DNA from: Polychytrium aggregatum
Lineage: Eukaryota > Chytridiomycota > Chytridiomycetes > Polychytriales
Length of the DNA stretch: 64,000 nucleotides
Assembly (NCBI RefSeq): GCF_025602895.1
Contig: NW_026516225.1
Location: 186,001 to 250,000 of the forward strand
Direction of reading: 5' to 3'
A program made the translations under genes and the position numbers. This document shows positions 51,966-62,066 of this stretch, piece after piece (positions within the stretch are counted from its first letter, which is position 1; the number at the start of each line of letters is the position of its first letter). Under the pieces are notes generated by a model. It ran no database searches, was not told the origin of the DNA, and was given only the letters and a program-made list of their open reading frames with translations.

Positions 51966-53462
51966 GACGGGGCCATGAAACCCCGTCCGGCACAGCAATA
52001 AAAGCCAAGGCGACTCGCTCTTTTTTTCTCTCTCTCTCTCCTTCTTTCTTGCCGACCTCTCTCCCCCGCAAAACAACAATGGACATGTAGAAGTATTAGA
52101 GGGGATTTCTCAGCCTCCTGGCTCGTCCTTACCTTTTTTTTTGTTTGACTATTGCACTATCTTTTCTTCTATTGCCTTTCTTTACACTTCTCGACGCCCA
52201 CCCTTTGCCACTCTATCCCTTCGTATTCCAACCTTGCCTGGCCTCCTCTGATCTCTCTGCGCAGTTGCCGTGCACCCCTTTCCTCTCACTTTTCCCTCGC
52301 CGTCTCGCTCCTTTGCCGTTGCCAGGCTGCTCGCTCTCTGCCGTGTGCTCGGTGACGGATAAAGGCTAATCCTTGGTGCGTTTTTTTGAACAATATATGG
52401 AATCCACATGCAGTCAGCGTGGACTCGGGTTGCCGAGTGTGTGCGAAGGGAAAGAACGAAGGGCTTCGCGGGCTGCCATCGTCGGGGCATGCAGAGATGC
52501 TTTCGCTTTTCATCCATCCGAATGTCCTCAGTTCCCCGCGACTGTAGTTCGCCGTGCTCGACTGGAGCCCTGTCGTCATCATCCGGAGTTCCCACCAGCC
52601 CCATTCGTCCCCGTCCATCAGGATCGCCTCCAACTTTGAGTCTGTCCCATGGCTATTGCGCTCCCCCCGCCCTGTTCTCTGCGCCCCGATTCCAGTGGAT
52701 GTGGCTCCCAGCAACGCCAAACAACGGCGCATCTGATGCGATGTTGACTGGGCATGACCCCACACCCCCTCCACCAAACCACACGGGAACCATCGGCCAT
52801 CCGCCTCCATGTTGGGAGAGCAGTCAAATCCGGCAAGCGTGGGATGTGGGGAGCACCGGCTGACACACGGTCGGCGATGGCGCCGCAGAAACAGTCGTCG
52901 TCGCCAAAGACGAGTGCTGAGAGTGCCGAGTGCTGCGAGTGCTGCTCGAGAGGTCGATGCCCTGCGCGAGCGGGTCGGGTCTGCTCGCATGCCGGGACTA
53001 GCGCCGTCGACACCGGTTGCACATCCAGCATAGCTCGCTCCGCTGTTGCTTGCCACCTCCTTCGTCTTGCATCTGCCCCCCGGCCACATGCTCTACCCCA
53101 CAATTCCCTGTCCAGTCAGCGCCCTTGTCGACCCCACAGCCGGCTTGCCCGCCGTGTCCCGCACCGTCCGGCTTGCCGAGGGTTTGACGACGATTCCCCG
53201 GTCCGCCAACCAAAATAAATATCGCTTCGATCCGCTGCCGAAATTTCGCCCTCCATTGCCGGCATAGCCGCTTCCCCCCAGCATTCCGAATCCGCTCGCT
53301 CCAGCATTCCCAATCCGCTCTCTTCCCACGCTCCCTCCCCTCTCCTCACCGCGCTGAGTCTCCGTCGCGCACCATTCTGTTGATTCTCTGTTTCCGAGTG
53401 CTTTTGAGTCTCGTCACTGGCCCTCCGTCATCCCCTTCTCGCGTACACACATCCATCCGTCC
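51966..53462. other. 1.5-kb spacer between CDC10 and cysteine dioxygenase
   Basis: The first 350 bp are T/C-rich 3' flank of CDC10. The remainder has no frame I can defend on either strand. TGCTGAGAGTGCCGAGTGCTGCGAGTGC repeats a GAGTGC motif near 52914-52945. The last 150 bp are pyrimidine-rich promoter or leader of the next gene. Confidence 0.5.
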
Positions 53463-54537
53463 ATGTCCACCCTCTTTACCTGCAACCAGGCAGACTGTTC
53501 AAACTGCCGGGGACTGCCCTCCGCCGCAACTCCAGCTGGCCAGGCGGATCCCTATGCCAATCTTCCCGAGCCCCGTAGCCTCAAGGGCCTCGTCGAGATC
53601 CTGCACACTGAGCTCCAAATCGACAAGGAGTGCGTCGACCCGGAGCGCATCCGTCGCATCATGGAGAGCTACAAATCAAACCCGGACGACTGGACACAGT
53701 ATGCGTTTCTGGACCGATCCAAGGCCTATACCCGCAACCTGATTGACGACGGCAACGGGCGCTTCAACCTCATGCTCCTGTGCTGGAGCGAGGGCCAGCG
53801 GAGGTAAATAATAGTGGCTTTGCTGATGGGGTGACTGTCGGCCTGACTCTTGGCTGCCCCTTGACTGGCTCTCGGCCCCAAACGCGCGGTACTTGGTCCA
53901 CACGACTCAACCTCTATTGTTTCTCGGTGCTCCAGCGCCATCCACGACCATGCAGGGTCCCACTGTCTGATGAAAGTTATGGACGGCCAGATTGTCGAGA
54001 CCCAGTTCGAGTGGCCCGAGGGCGACGTCGATGTCTCGTGCCCACACTCGATGCAGCTCAAGCAGAAGGCACTCTATTCCCGGGACCAGGTTGCATACAT
54101 CCATGGTACGTCTGTCCTTGCTGCCTCGCTGTCGCAGCGTCGCAGTCTCCATGACTGGCTAAGCCGTTATGCTCCTCGCTGTGCTCATTCGCACGAGCCG
54201 CCCCCGCTTTGTCTCGAGACTAACCCGGCATCATTGTATAGACAAGATCGGGCTGCATCGGGTGTCCAACCCTTCCAACGACGCCCCCGCCATATCGCTG
54301 CACCTGTACTCTCCGCCCTACGACATGTGCAAGACCTTCTGCGAGGAGACTGGCCAATCCCGCGGCTCGGGTCGATGTCTCTTCTACTCCAAGGGCGGCA
54401 AGCGCTGCGACCGCGGGCTCATCGAGAGCCGTGCACTGCAAACCTCCTCGCCCCTACTGCCGCGGAGACCCGAGAGCCCGTGTGTTGTGGGGTCCGAGTC
54501 GGATAGGCCTGCCTCGCCGATGGTCGGTCGAGCTTGA
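53463..54537 (+). CDS. CDO1: Cysteine dioxygenase, three exons
   Basis: Exons 53463-53803, 53936-54105 and 54242-54537 give 268 residues. The enzyme oxidises L-cysteine to cysteine sulfinate with a mononuclear iron in a cupin fold. Iron ligands are H117 and H119 (AIHDHAGSHC) and H176 (KIGLHRV). The redox-active Cys-Tyr pair is C124 and Y193 (LHLYSPPYD); its spacing from the ligands equals that in the mammalian enzyme (H86, H88, C93; H140, Y157). The substrate-binding Arg is in KAYTRNL. The C-terminus extends about 45 residues beyond the mammalian end, Ser/Pro/Arg-rich. The N-terminus has a Cys cluster FTCNQADCSNC not found in mammals. Presence of C124 suggests the crosslinked cofactor can form. 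Confidence 0.95.
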
Positions 54538-54600
54538 TACTTGATGTTGTGGTCTCGCCAATGGGCTAGGTGGTATTGGGCGTCGTTCATGAAGCGTTGT

Positions 54601-54665
54601 TCAGTATTCCGTATCCATGTTCAGTATTCCGTATCCATGCTCAGTATTCCATATACCATGCTCAG
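54601..54665 (+). repeat. 20-bp tandem repeat downstream of CDO
   Basis: Three and a fraction copies. The first two copies of TTCAGTATTCCGTATCCATG are identical and the third diverges (CTCAGTATTCCATATACCAT). It is AT-richer than its surroundings. Confidence 0.9.
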
Positions 54666-55504
54666 CTCGCCTTTCCGCTTTCTGGGCTGGGCGCCCTGCT
54701 CCCATCGAGCGCATGTGGGCGTCGGTTGTCTCCGGTGTGATCCAGCGGACCTTTGCGATGCGGGATGCGCCCAGCGACCGCCCTCGCTGTCGGCGCAGAG
54801 ACAGCCGCTCTGCAATGCGAATCGCGGCTGCCACCCGCCGAGGAACAGCCGCATTGGCGGGGGCCCGCAACAGGCCAATGCGCCGGCCATTGCATGTCTC
54901 GGATGCGGATGCAAGATGCATGACAGCAACCACACTGGCAGCCTCCAGCGCCCAGGCCCTTCCCTGCCCCATGCCTCCCCACCGAAACATCGTGCTGCGC
55001 TGCTGATGCAAGCACCGGCGACCGCATGCCGGACCCACCCGCATCAGAAGACGCAAGACTCAGCGTGAGCCACAAGAGGCGCGCTTGGCGTGTGCTGTTC
55101 GGCCCTGATCGCCCTTTGTTGCTGCGTCGATACCCACATCGGCGCCATCGAGACGGGAGCGAGGAGGTCTCGACAGCGACGGGACCGGCTGATGCAGCAC
55201 CATGCAGACTGGGACAGGCCGTTCTGGGGTGCTCGCGGCTGGAGACAGGCGAGAGGCAGAGCCTGCTTCTGCCACCTCGAGCACTGCTGTTGCAATAGCT
55301 GAGCCCCCCAGGACGAATATATACATCGCGAGTCAGGCGTGTCGCTGTGCATCTCGACAGAAGCGTGTTGCCGGCTGGAGTGGTGATTTCCTCGCTGCGG
55401 CCTCGCCGTGATCTCGCTTGATATGGCTCGATATGGCTTGATATCGCCTGGGCACGCTCCCGCTGCTCTCGCCCCCCCTCGCCCCGTCTCGCCCCGTCGC
55501 CGCG

Positions 55505-55507
<3 letters not shown>

Positions 55508-55545
<38 letters not shown>
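55508..55545 (+). repeat. (AC)n microsatellite
   Basis: About 19 uninterrupted CA dinucleotides. Confidence 0.97.
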
Positions 55546-55549
<4 letters not shown>

Positions 55550-56343
55550 TGGCTCTCGCTCCTTCGACTTCCCGCTCTTTCTCGGCCTGTTTTTGCTCTG
55601 CCAACGCTGTGCGGCTCCTTCGTCCTCCCTCCCACCTTTGACGCTTGGTTGCAAGGCCGGCGCAACTGCATAAGAGCGAGTGCAATTGCTTCGATCTATC
55701 CGCCTCGTTTTCCTCAAAGCGATAAGGATACCTGGAGCCACTTGCCTCCTCGCTCCCCCCTCTTTTGCCAGGTGCATCCTGTCCTGCAGGCCCTGCTCTT
55801 CCGTCGCTCGCCTGCTTGCTTGCTTGCTTGCCGGCTCGTCCTCGGCGTTTGCCCCCAATCCCTTCCAATCCGCTTGTCCTTTCTTTTGCCACTTGCTTGT
55901 CGAGGCCCTATCCTCACGGCCGCTTGCTCTTTTTTGTATTTTCTGTCTTTTATTTATTGTTGGCGGCATCTCCGTCCTTTTGCTTTGTTTCGATATTAGG
56001 GCTTGTCGGCTCATTCCAACTGCTTCTCCAGTCCGTCGCTGTGTACTTTTTGCTCGCTGACCACTCGCTGTCCAGCGCCGGCTCCTTTCCTTCCTGCAAT
56101 TGGCTCCTCTGGTACTCTCCTTTTCCACCTTCCCCTGTCCAGGCCCGTTGAACTGCCGGGCTTTCCATTCCTGCCACTCCCACCCCGGACGGTCGCTCCC
56201 CCCATCGCTTTCCTGCCCATCCGCCACCTCTTCGGATCATCGACCCCCCCCTTCCTTCCCATTTCTAGACCTTTCCTCGGCCCCGTCTTCCATCGCCTGT
56301 CCTCCGTCTGACCTCCCAGCCGCCGTCTCCAACCCAGCCCACA

Positions 56344-58825
56344 ATGTCCTATACTCGCACCGCACACTCCAACCACCCCCCGCATCCCGACACTCGCCCG
56401 CTGCGGCAACCTGCTCCGTCCTCGTCCTCGTCCTCGTCGTCCTCTCACTACCACTCAAACCCAGCCGCCTCTGGCCACCTGTCCCAGACTTCCAGGCGCT
56501 CTCTGCCGACCGCCTCTGCCACCAAACCCACCTCCACTGCCACCTCTGCATCATCCGTATCCTCATCCTCCCGACCGCCGTCGACCATGGCGACTGCAGC
56601 CACCTCCCACCATCCGTCCTCGCAGGCCCTGCGATCGGATCTTCCGCCCAAGGCCTGGAACCAGTGGACGTTTTCCGACGAGGAGCTGCACGATTCCCTA
56701 ACAAATCTGACAACGTTTTCGATGAACGACCCCCGCTTCAAGACCGCCCTGTTCATCTCCGACATTGCCATGCAGTACTCAACATGGAAGGGCCCCATGT
56801 ATGTATCTGCCAGAGCGCAACTGTCCCTCCTCTCTCATTCTCTCTTTCCGCAAAGTGTCCTCCTCCTCAGGATCGCTGTGCTGGAGGCAGCTGGCCGGCT
56901 GTGGAAACAGCGGCTGTCCGGGCGGTTGCGGCCGGTGTCGAAATGAGTCTGTTTCTGGACTCCCTCTGGCTTGTCCTGGACCTCAGCTTGCTAACGCACA
57001 GTATCGCACGGTATCGCACACGACACACGCCTCCATCAACGACACACCTTGAACCCATCTCGGGTATCCGCTCCACAGTCCCCGTGAAACCATCACAGGT
57101 AAGGGACTCACTCGCCTCCCTCTCGATATCTCGGCCAGATCATGCGCTGATCAATCCCCACCAATCCGCCAGTGGCCCGTGTTCTCGCCCACCGATTCTA
57201 CTCCCGAGCCGGACTGAAAGATAGCAAGTGCATGGAGCTGGCGGCCGCATGCTTGCTGCTGGCCCTCAAGTCGGACGACCGATACTACCGCCGCTGCTCG
57301 ACAAAGTCCTTTGTCCGATGCGTCGTCTATCTCTGCAGCAAGAATGACGTTAAAAAACAGTTCCGGTATGAGGAGCTGATGACGCCCCAGGTGAGTGCCA
57401 TCCACACCCAAGCCCAGTCGCCATGGCCCGGGCGAGTGCTCGGGTGCAGTGACGATCAACAAGCCCTTGGCATCTGTCTTATGCCTTCCCGAAATCTCCA
57501 CCAGGGCCTGGATCTGTACAACAAGTGGTTCGACTACATTCTGCAGTATGAGGAACTTGTCCTGCAAACGCTGTGTTTTGATCTCGAGGTCGATTCGGGC
57601 GAGCTGAAGCTGCACGAGATCCTCAATGCCATCCAAGGTAACGAGGCGGTGCATTCAGCATTCAGGGTGCTCAAGTTGCGGGGTCGGACCTGCAAACGGC
57701 GAGTGTCTGCAGCAACTACAGCACTAATGCATCTGTCTTGATCGGCCCTCCCTCCCCTCCCCACAGCCCCTGTTCCTTTACGTGAGGCCGCGATGCGCCA
57801 CCTGCGTGATTCGTAAGTGGCCGATCCTGTGCACCGCCTCTTGGATCCGATCCAGATCCCCGGTCGGACATGCACAGCAGCGACACGTGGACCCGTCCTT
57901 GCTGGTGGCGGACAGACGGATGGACAGCAGATGGGCGGCCTGTGCTCGCTGCGGTCGGCTGTTGTGGCTGGCTATTGCGTTGCGGCGAACGCGGCACTCA
58001 CAGGGCTGCGCCGTCTGCAATCTAGGTTCTATACCCCCATGTGCCTGCACTTTGACATTGCCACGATCGCGGCGACCTGTGTGATGCTGGCGCATTACAC
58101 TGCCAGACAGCCCGATGGCAAGCTCTTTGAGTTCCCCAAGTATGCGTGGAGCAAACCCTTCGCCAAGCGAAAACACATGAGCAGTAGGTGTCAGGCGCCG
58201 AGGGAATGGATGGCGACACTGCCCTATGTCCGGGACCGCAGCCACGGCCCATCGACTGCGAGGCTGGCCCTGATGGGCTCAAGCGACGGCAACGACGGGA
58301 TTTTGGTTCGGGGAAACTGGCGCCCTGTGACGGCGACTGTTGGCGAACACTGTTGCTGAACGGCGGTCTCTATCGACTCCCCTTATCCTACCTGGCACAG
58401 TGTGCCTGCGGTACTTTGACGGGTGGTTTGTGCAAAAATGCATGGTGCCCTTCCACGCAGCCAAGCCCAAGCGGCAGCCACAGCAAGCGCAACAGCCCAA
58501 TACCCAGGCCCTTTCGCCTCCCAACACGGCCAACCCGTACTGCTTCCCGGCGACACCGCTGCTCCTAGTGCAGGCCACGTCTCCGATGCCTGCAGGTGCC
58601 CATCCCGACCATCCGACGGCCTCGGCGGGATCGTGTCTGACGCCCAATAGCCCGTCCTCGGCTCCGGCGGCCAAGCCAAACGAAACCAAGGCTGCCCTTC
58701 CTCTGGGCACTGGTGCCAAGCGGAAAGGCCACGACCAGGATGCCGACCCATCCAAGCGCCTCAGGGCCACGCCGACATCGAACGGCGGAAGCCAGGAGGT
58801 CGAGGAAGGCGAGCTTCTGGACTAA
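56344..58825 (+). CDS. Cyclin T/K-type transcriptional cyclin, seven exons
   Basis: Exons 56344-56798, 57079-57098, 57173-57390, 57505-57637, 57767-57812, 58026-58183 and 58401-58825 join in frame to 484 residues. Cyclins of this group activate CDK9 or CDK12-like kinases that phosphorylate the RNA polymerase II tail. A Ser/Thr-rich N-terminus precedes WTFSDEELHDSLTNL. The family signature GIPRE appears as GPIPRETITVARVLAHRFYS, created only when the 20-nt exon 2 is included. Next come AAACLLLALKSDDRYYRRCS (helix 3 of the first cyclin box), EELVLQTLCFDLEVD, and in the second box MCLHFDIATIAATCVMLAHY and KYAWSKPF. The tail is Gln/Pro/Ala-rich with a basic GAKRKGHDQDADPSKRLR. It could be a CTK2/Pch1 or cyclin K orthologue; I cannot separate these. 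Confidence 0.9.
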
Positions 58826-59933
58826 AGGCGGCTCGACCTGTGCCAGCCATGTCCGTCTCGACGCATCCGCCCCGATCTCCCTGTGACAGCTTAACGCCAC
58901 ACCTTCCGTCAGGGATCGGGGGGACTACCGTGGCCCTATCCGAGGCCATCGATGCCGGCCTGCAAGCCTCGGCGACGTGCTTCCGGCGATGCAACCTTGG
59001 ACCCTTTGGGTGTATATCTGTTGGTGGACTCGCTTGCGACGTCTATTTGCACATCATGCCTGTGAGCATGCTTGTGCAAGAGACATGAGCAGCAACGAGC
59101 CACCGGCAGGTGAGTGCTTGCCCTGCTCGCTCCCAAGCCTGACCCTCCTCTGCGCCGCCATCAGCCCTGTACTTTTTCTTTCTTATTTTTGTTTATTCCA
59201 ATCCTTTTTGATGCTCGTGCCCGTCGCACCCTCCCTCTATCGCCCCAATTGTCTCCCCTTCTTTGCTCCACCCCTCGCCTAGTTTTGATTGGGTTTCTCT
59301 TTTTCCACAAGAGACCGACCGATCGGACCACAAATGCCCCCCTCCGTGGCTGGCATCCGTCCTCCCTGGGGATCAGCATGGTCGCCGTTTCCATCACTTC
59401 GCCCATGCCTCCCGTCTCCCCAGTCCCCTCCCCCACGCAACTCTCGCTTGTGGATTTTGCATCATATGATCTATCTGTGAACTTATCTATTGGCAGCGAA
59501 CATATTCCGTTTCGCCCCCTCCCCATGGGGAACGCTCGAGCGTCATTATAGCTCGGGACTACTCCCCCTTACTCCTCTCCCCTCCCCCAGACAGTTTCCT
59601 TTCTTTTTTTTTCTCTATTTCTTTCTCTTCTCGAGCCCCTTCCATCGCTCTAATGACAGCGTTTCTCGAATCGAAACGGGACAAATCAGCTCCTCTCCAC
59701 CATCCCCCCCCCTTCTCAATACAGTACCTCCGGAATACCCGAAATACGCATCTATTGCCAGGGCGCTATTGTCTGGGAGATAGTCATAGAGTCGTCTCTG
59801 GCGTCCCGTGAGCCAGCGTGTGGCTTCGGCGTCTGAGTGACTTGGCCTCTCGCTCGGGCTTCTCATTTCGGCCCTGTCGCTTCCCCTCGGCCTTTCGCTC
59901 ATCTCGACAGGCAGTATCCATCCCCTTGCCGAT
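58826..59933. other. Spacer between cyclin and SEL1-repeat gene
   Basis: No gene is recognised. It is C/T-rich from 59210 with T runs (59170-59200, 59600-59640). The last part is promoter and leader of the SEL1 gene. Confidence 0.5.
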
Positions 59934-61415
59934 ATGTCTCGCCAGGCCATCAGCGACCACAACCCAGACATCTTCACCATCATATGTCTCAACGACGCCT
60001 TCCAGCTTGCCCTCGACCACGCCACCATCGCAGCTCTGCTCCAGGTGTGCAAACGGGCCAAACCGTTCTTGAGCTCCAGGGTGGCTCGTTTTCGCACCTG
60101 GTGCCAGACGGCGGAGCTGTGCCGCCCTGATGGGCAGCTGCGGATCGGCCTCACTCCCAGCGACCAGATCGCCCTCTCGTTGCGCTACGATGATCAAGAT
60201 ATCACCGACCGATCCTGGCTCGCTTCGGAGGCATATCGGGACAACCCCACGGCCTCGTACTTTCTGGCTTGGGTCATCGAAACCAACGGGCGCAACTGGG
60301 GCCCGTTCAAGCAGCATATCAAGGAACAACAAATCTTCCGCTGGTTCAAGGATGCAGCCCGCACTGGCCACCCGATGGCACAGTTCCGCCTGGCTGGATA
60401 CTATTACCAAGGCCGCGGCGTCGGCCAGAGCCACACCAAGGCCGTGGAGTTGTACCGAACCCTTGCAGATCGAGGCATATCCCAGGCCCAAGTTGCTCTC
60501 GGCTGCTGCTATGAGAAAGGCGAAGGAGTCGAGCGAGACTTTGACGCAGCCATCGAGTGGTACTCCAAGGCTGCCGATCAGGGAAATAACGATGCTCGAG
60601 TCCGAATGGTGTTTCTCTGGGGATGGATCTCATTCATCGGGTTTGGTGCACCTCAAAGCGATATCAGCGCCTTCAGCCACTGGCAAGAAGTCAGCGAATC
60701 CACCGATCCGGTCCTCAAGCCCATCGCCACCCACATGGTTGGGTGGATGCACTACCTCGGCCGAGGAACTGTGCAGAACAAGCGCAAGGGTATCGCAATC
60801 ATTCGCAACAACAAGTCGGATAGGTTCAAGCTCGGTGAGCATGAGTGCTTGTCCATGAGGTACACCGAGCCGCAGGCTGAATCCGACGCACTCGTCGCCC
60901 GCGAGTTCTTCGAGCTGTGCCGGCTGGGATCGGAGCGGGACTGGGTGTGTAAGCACCTGATGGCCGTGTGCCTCATCAATGGATTCGGAATCCCAAGTGA
61001 CGCATATCAAGCAACAAAAATGTTTGAACAGCTCGCCAGCGACGGCCACAGCCCCAGCCAGTTCTGGGCTGGAATTTGCTACGTTATGTGCTGGGGAGTG
61101 CGGATGAACTCCCGCAAGGCATTCGAGTGGTTCAGCAAGTCAGCAGCGCAAGGCGATTCGTACGGGCAGTGGCTGCTTGGACGCTGCTACCACTATTATG
61201 GACACGGAGTCGCCGTGGACGAAACCAAGGCATTCGAATGGTATCGCGAGTCGGCCGAGCAGGGCAATCGGTACGGACAGTACTGGCTCGGTGTCTGCTA
61301 TCGAGATGGTGTTGGCGTGGCAGGGGACAGCGACACCGCTATCGCCTGGTTCCGCAAGTCCGCCGACCAGGGTTTCCAGTGGGCCGTCAACAGGCTCGGG
61401 GAACTCTGTGATTAG
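59934..61415 (+). CDS. SEL1-like repeat protein with N-terminal NDAF motif
   Basis: A single exon of 493 residues, complete. The N-terminus (residues 11-22) is DIFTIICLNDAF, then a helical region. From about residue 140 there are SEL1-type helical repeats: PMAQFRLAGYYYQGRGVGQS then AVELYRTLADRG; AQVALGCCYEKGEGVERDF then AIEWYSKAADQGN; and at the C-terminus FEWFSKSAAQGDSYGQWLLG, FEWYRESAEQGNRYGQYWLG, and AIAWFRKSADQGFQWAVNRL. The centre is more degenerate. SEL1 repeats act as scaffolds, for example in ER-associated degradation or in chitin synthase activation (Skt5/Chs4). There is no signal peptide, membrane helix or CaaX box, so it is neither a Hrd3 nor a typical Skt5. Function is unassigned. 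Confidence 0.88.
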   Translation: MSRQAISDHNPDIFTIICLNDAFQLALDHATIAALLQVCKRAKPFLSSRVARFRTWCQTAELCRPDGQLRIGLTPSDQIALSLRYDDQDITDRSWLASEAYRDNPTASYFLAWVIETNGRNWGPFKQHIKEQQIFRWFKDAARTGHPMAQFRLAGYYYQGRGVGQSHTKAVELYRTLADRGISQAQVALGCCYEKGEGVERDFDAAIEWYSKAADQGNNDARVRMVFLWGWISFIGFGAPQSDISAFSHWQEVSESTDPVLKPIATHMVGWMHYLGRGTVQNKRKGIAIIRNNKSDRFKLGEHECLSMRYTEPQAESDALVAREFFELCRLGSERDWVCKHLMAVCLINGFGIPSDAYQATKMFEQLASDGHSPSQFWAGICYVMCWGVRMNSRKAFEWFSKSAAQGDSYGQWLLGRCYHYYGHGVAVDETKAFEWYRESAEQGNRYGQYWLGVCYRDGVGVAGDSDTAIAWFRKSADQGFQWAVNRLGELCD

Positions 61416-62066
61416 ACACGAATATTTCACGATTTCCGCGCAGCAGCCCCATGCATCATGCTCGGACTGGGCCCATCCAATGCAACACGCCGCTGATCGA
61501 TGTGCGAATTGTCTCGTGAGTGCCATTTGCCTGGGGTTCAGCGCGCACCCCGGTCTGTGCTGGATGTGACACCACCGTGGCACCAGCGCGGCACCGCCAC
61601 GGAAACAAACAACCAGCCAAAACGCCCGAAACGCCAAGAGCGGCGACTGGCTGCGGCTTCCAGCGCGGCCAGCTGATTGGCCGTCCCCGGCGAGACCCGC
61701 GCGGGCCAATCGCACGCGCTCTCTCTGTCCCGTCGTTCCGTCTCGCCAGCCCTCGCTTCGGCTCAATTCCGTTGACTCACCCGCCCCCGCTCCTGCGCTT
61801 TCCCCCAACGACTTCTCCCTCTGCGTGAGTCACATCTGGACGATATATCCCTGTTCTTTCCCGCGGCCTGCGCCTGAGCAGAAGCACCTCTTCTGCACCC
61901 GCCTCTTCTGCATTGGATCCGTCTGCTCTCCATCCGGCTTGGATCCGTCTGTTCCTCTCCGCCGACTTTGGTCCAGCCGCTTCGACTCATTCCCTCGCCG
62001 CTGCCAAGCCAGCCCCAATCCCGACCCGTTGATTCTGACGACATCCGTCCAGCGCATCGCCCGCTC
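61416..62066. promoter_or_regulatory. Spacer and promoter of the MFS gene
   Basis: No gene is recognised. Several CGCCACGGAAAC/CACCGTGGCACC-like segments near 61570-61605 form imperfect inverted repeats. The 5' leader of the transporter gene is at the right end. Confidence 0.45.

Larger units (their letters stand above)
54538..56343. other. 1.8-kb spacer between CDO and cyclin gene
   Basis: It contains a 20-bp tandem repeat (54601-54665), a CA microsatellite (55508-55545) and a long C/T-rich tract from about 55560 to the cyclin ATG that looks like an extended promoter and leader. A 521-codon minus-strand frame across it is judged spurious. Confidence 0.55.

Noticed and set aside
54662-56227. 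521-codon open frame on the minus strand between CDO and the cyclin gene
   Set aside because: It runs through a CA microsatellite (giving a CVCVCV run) and the antisense of a C/T-rich leader. It is low complexity throughout with no known domain. Long stop-free frames are expected in GC-rich DNA.
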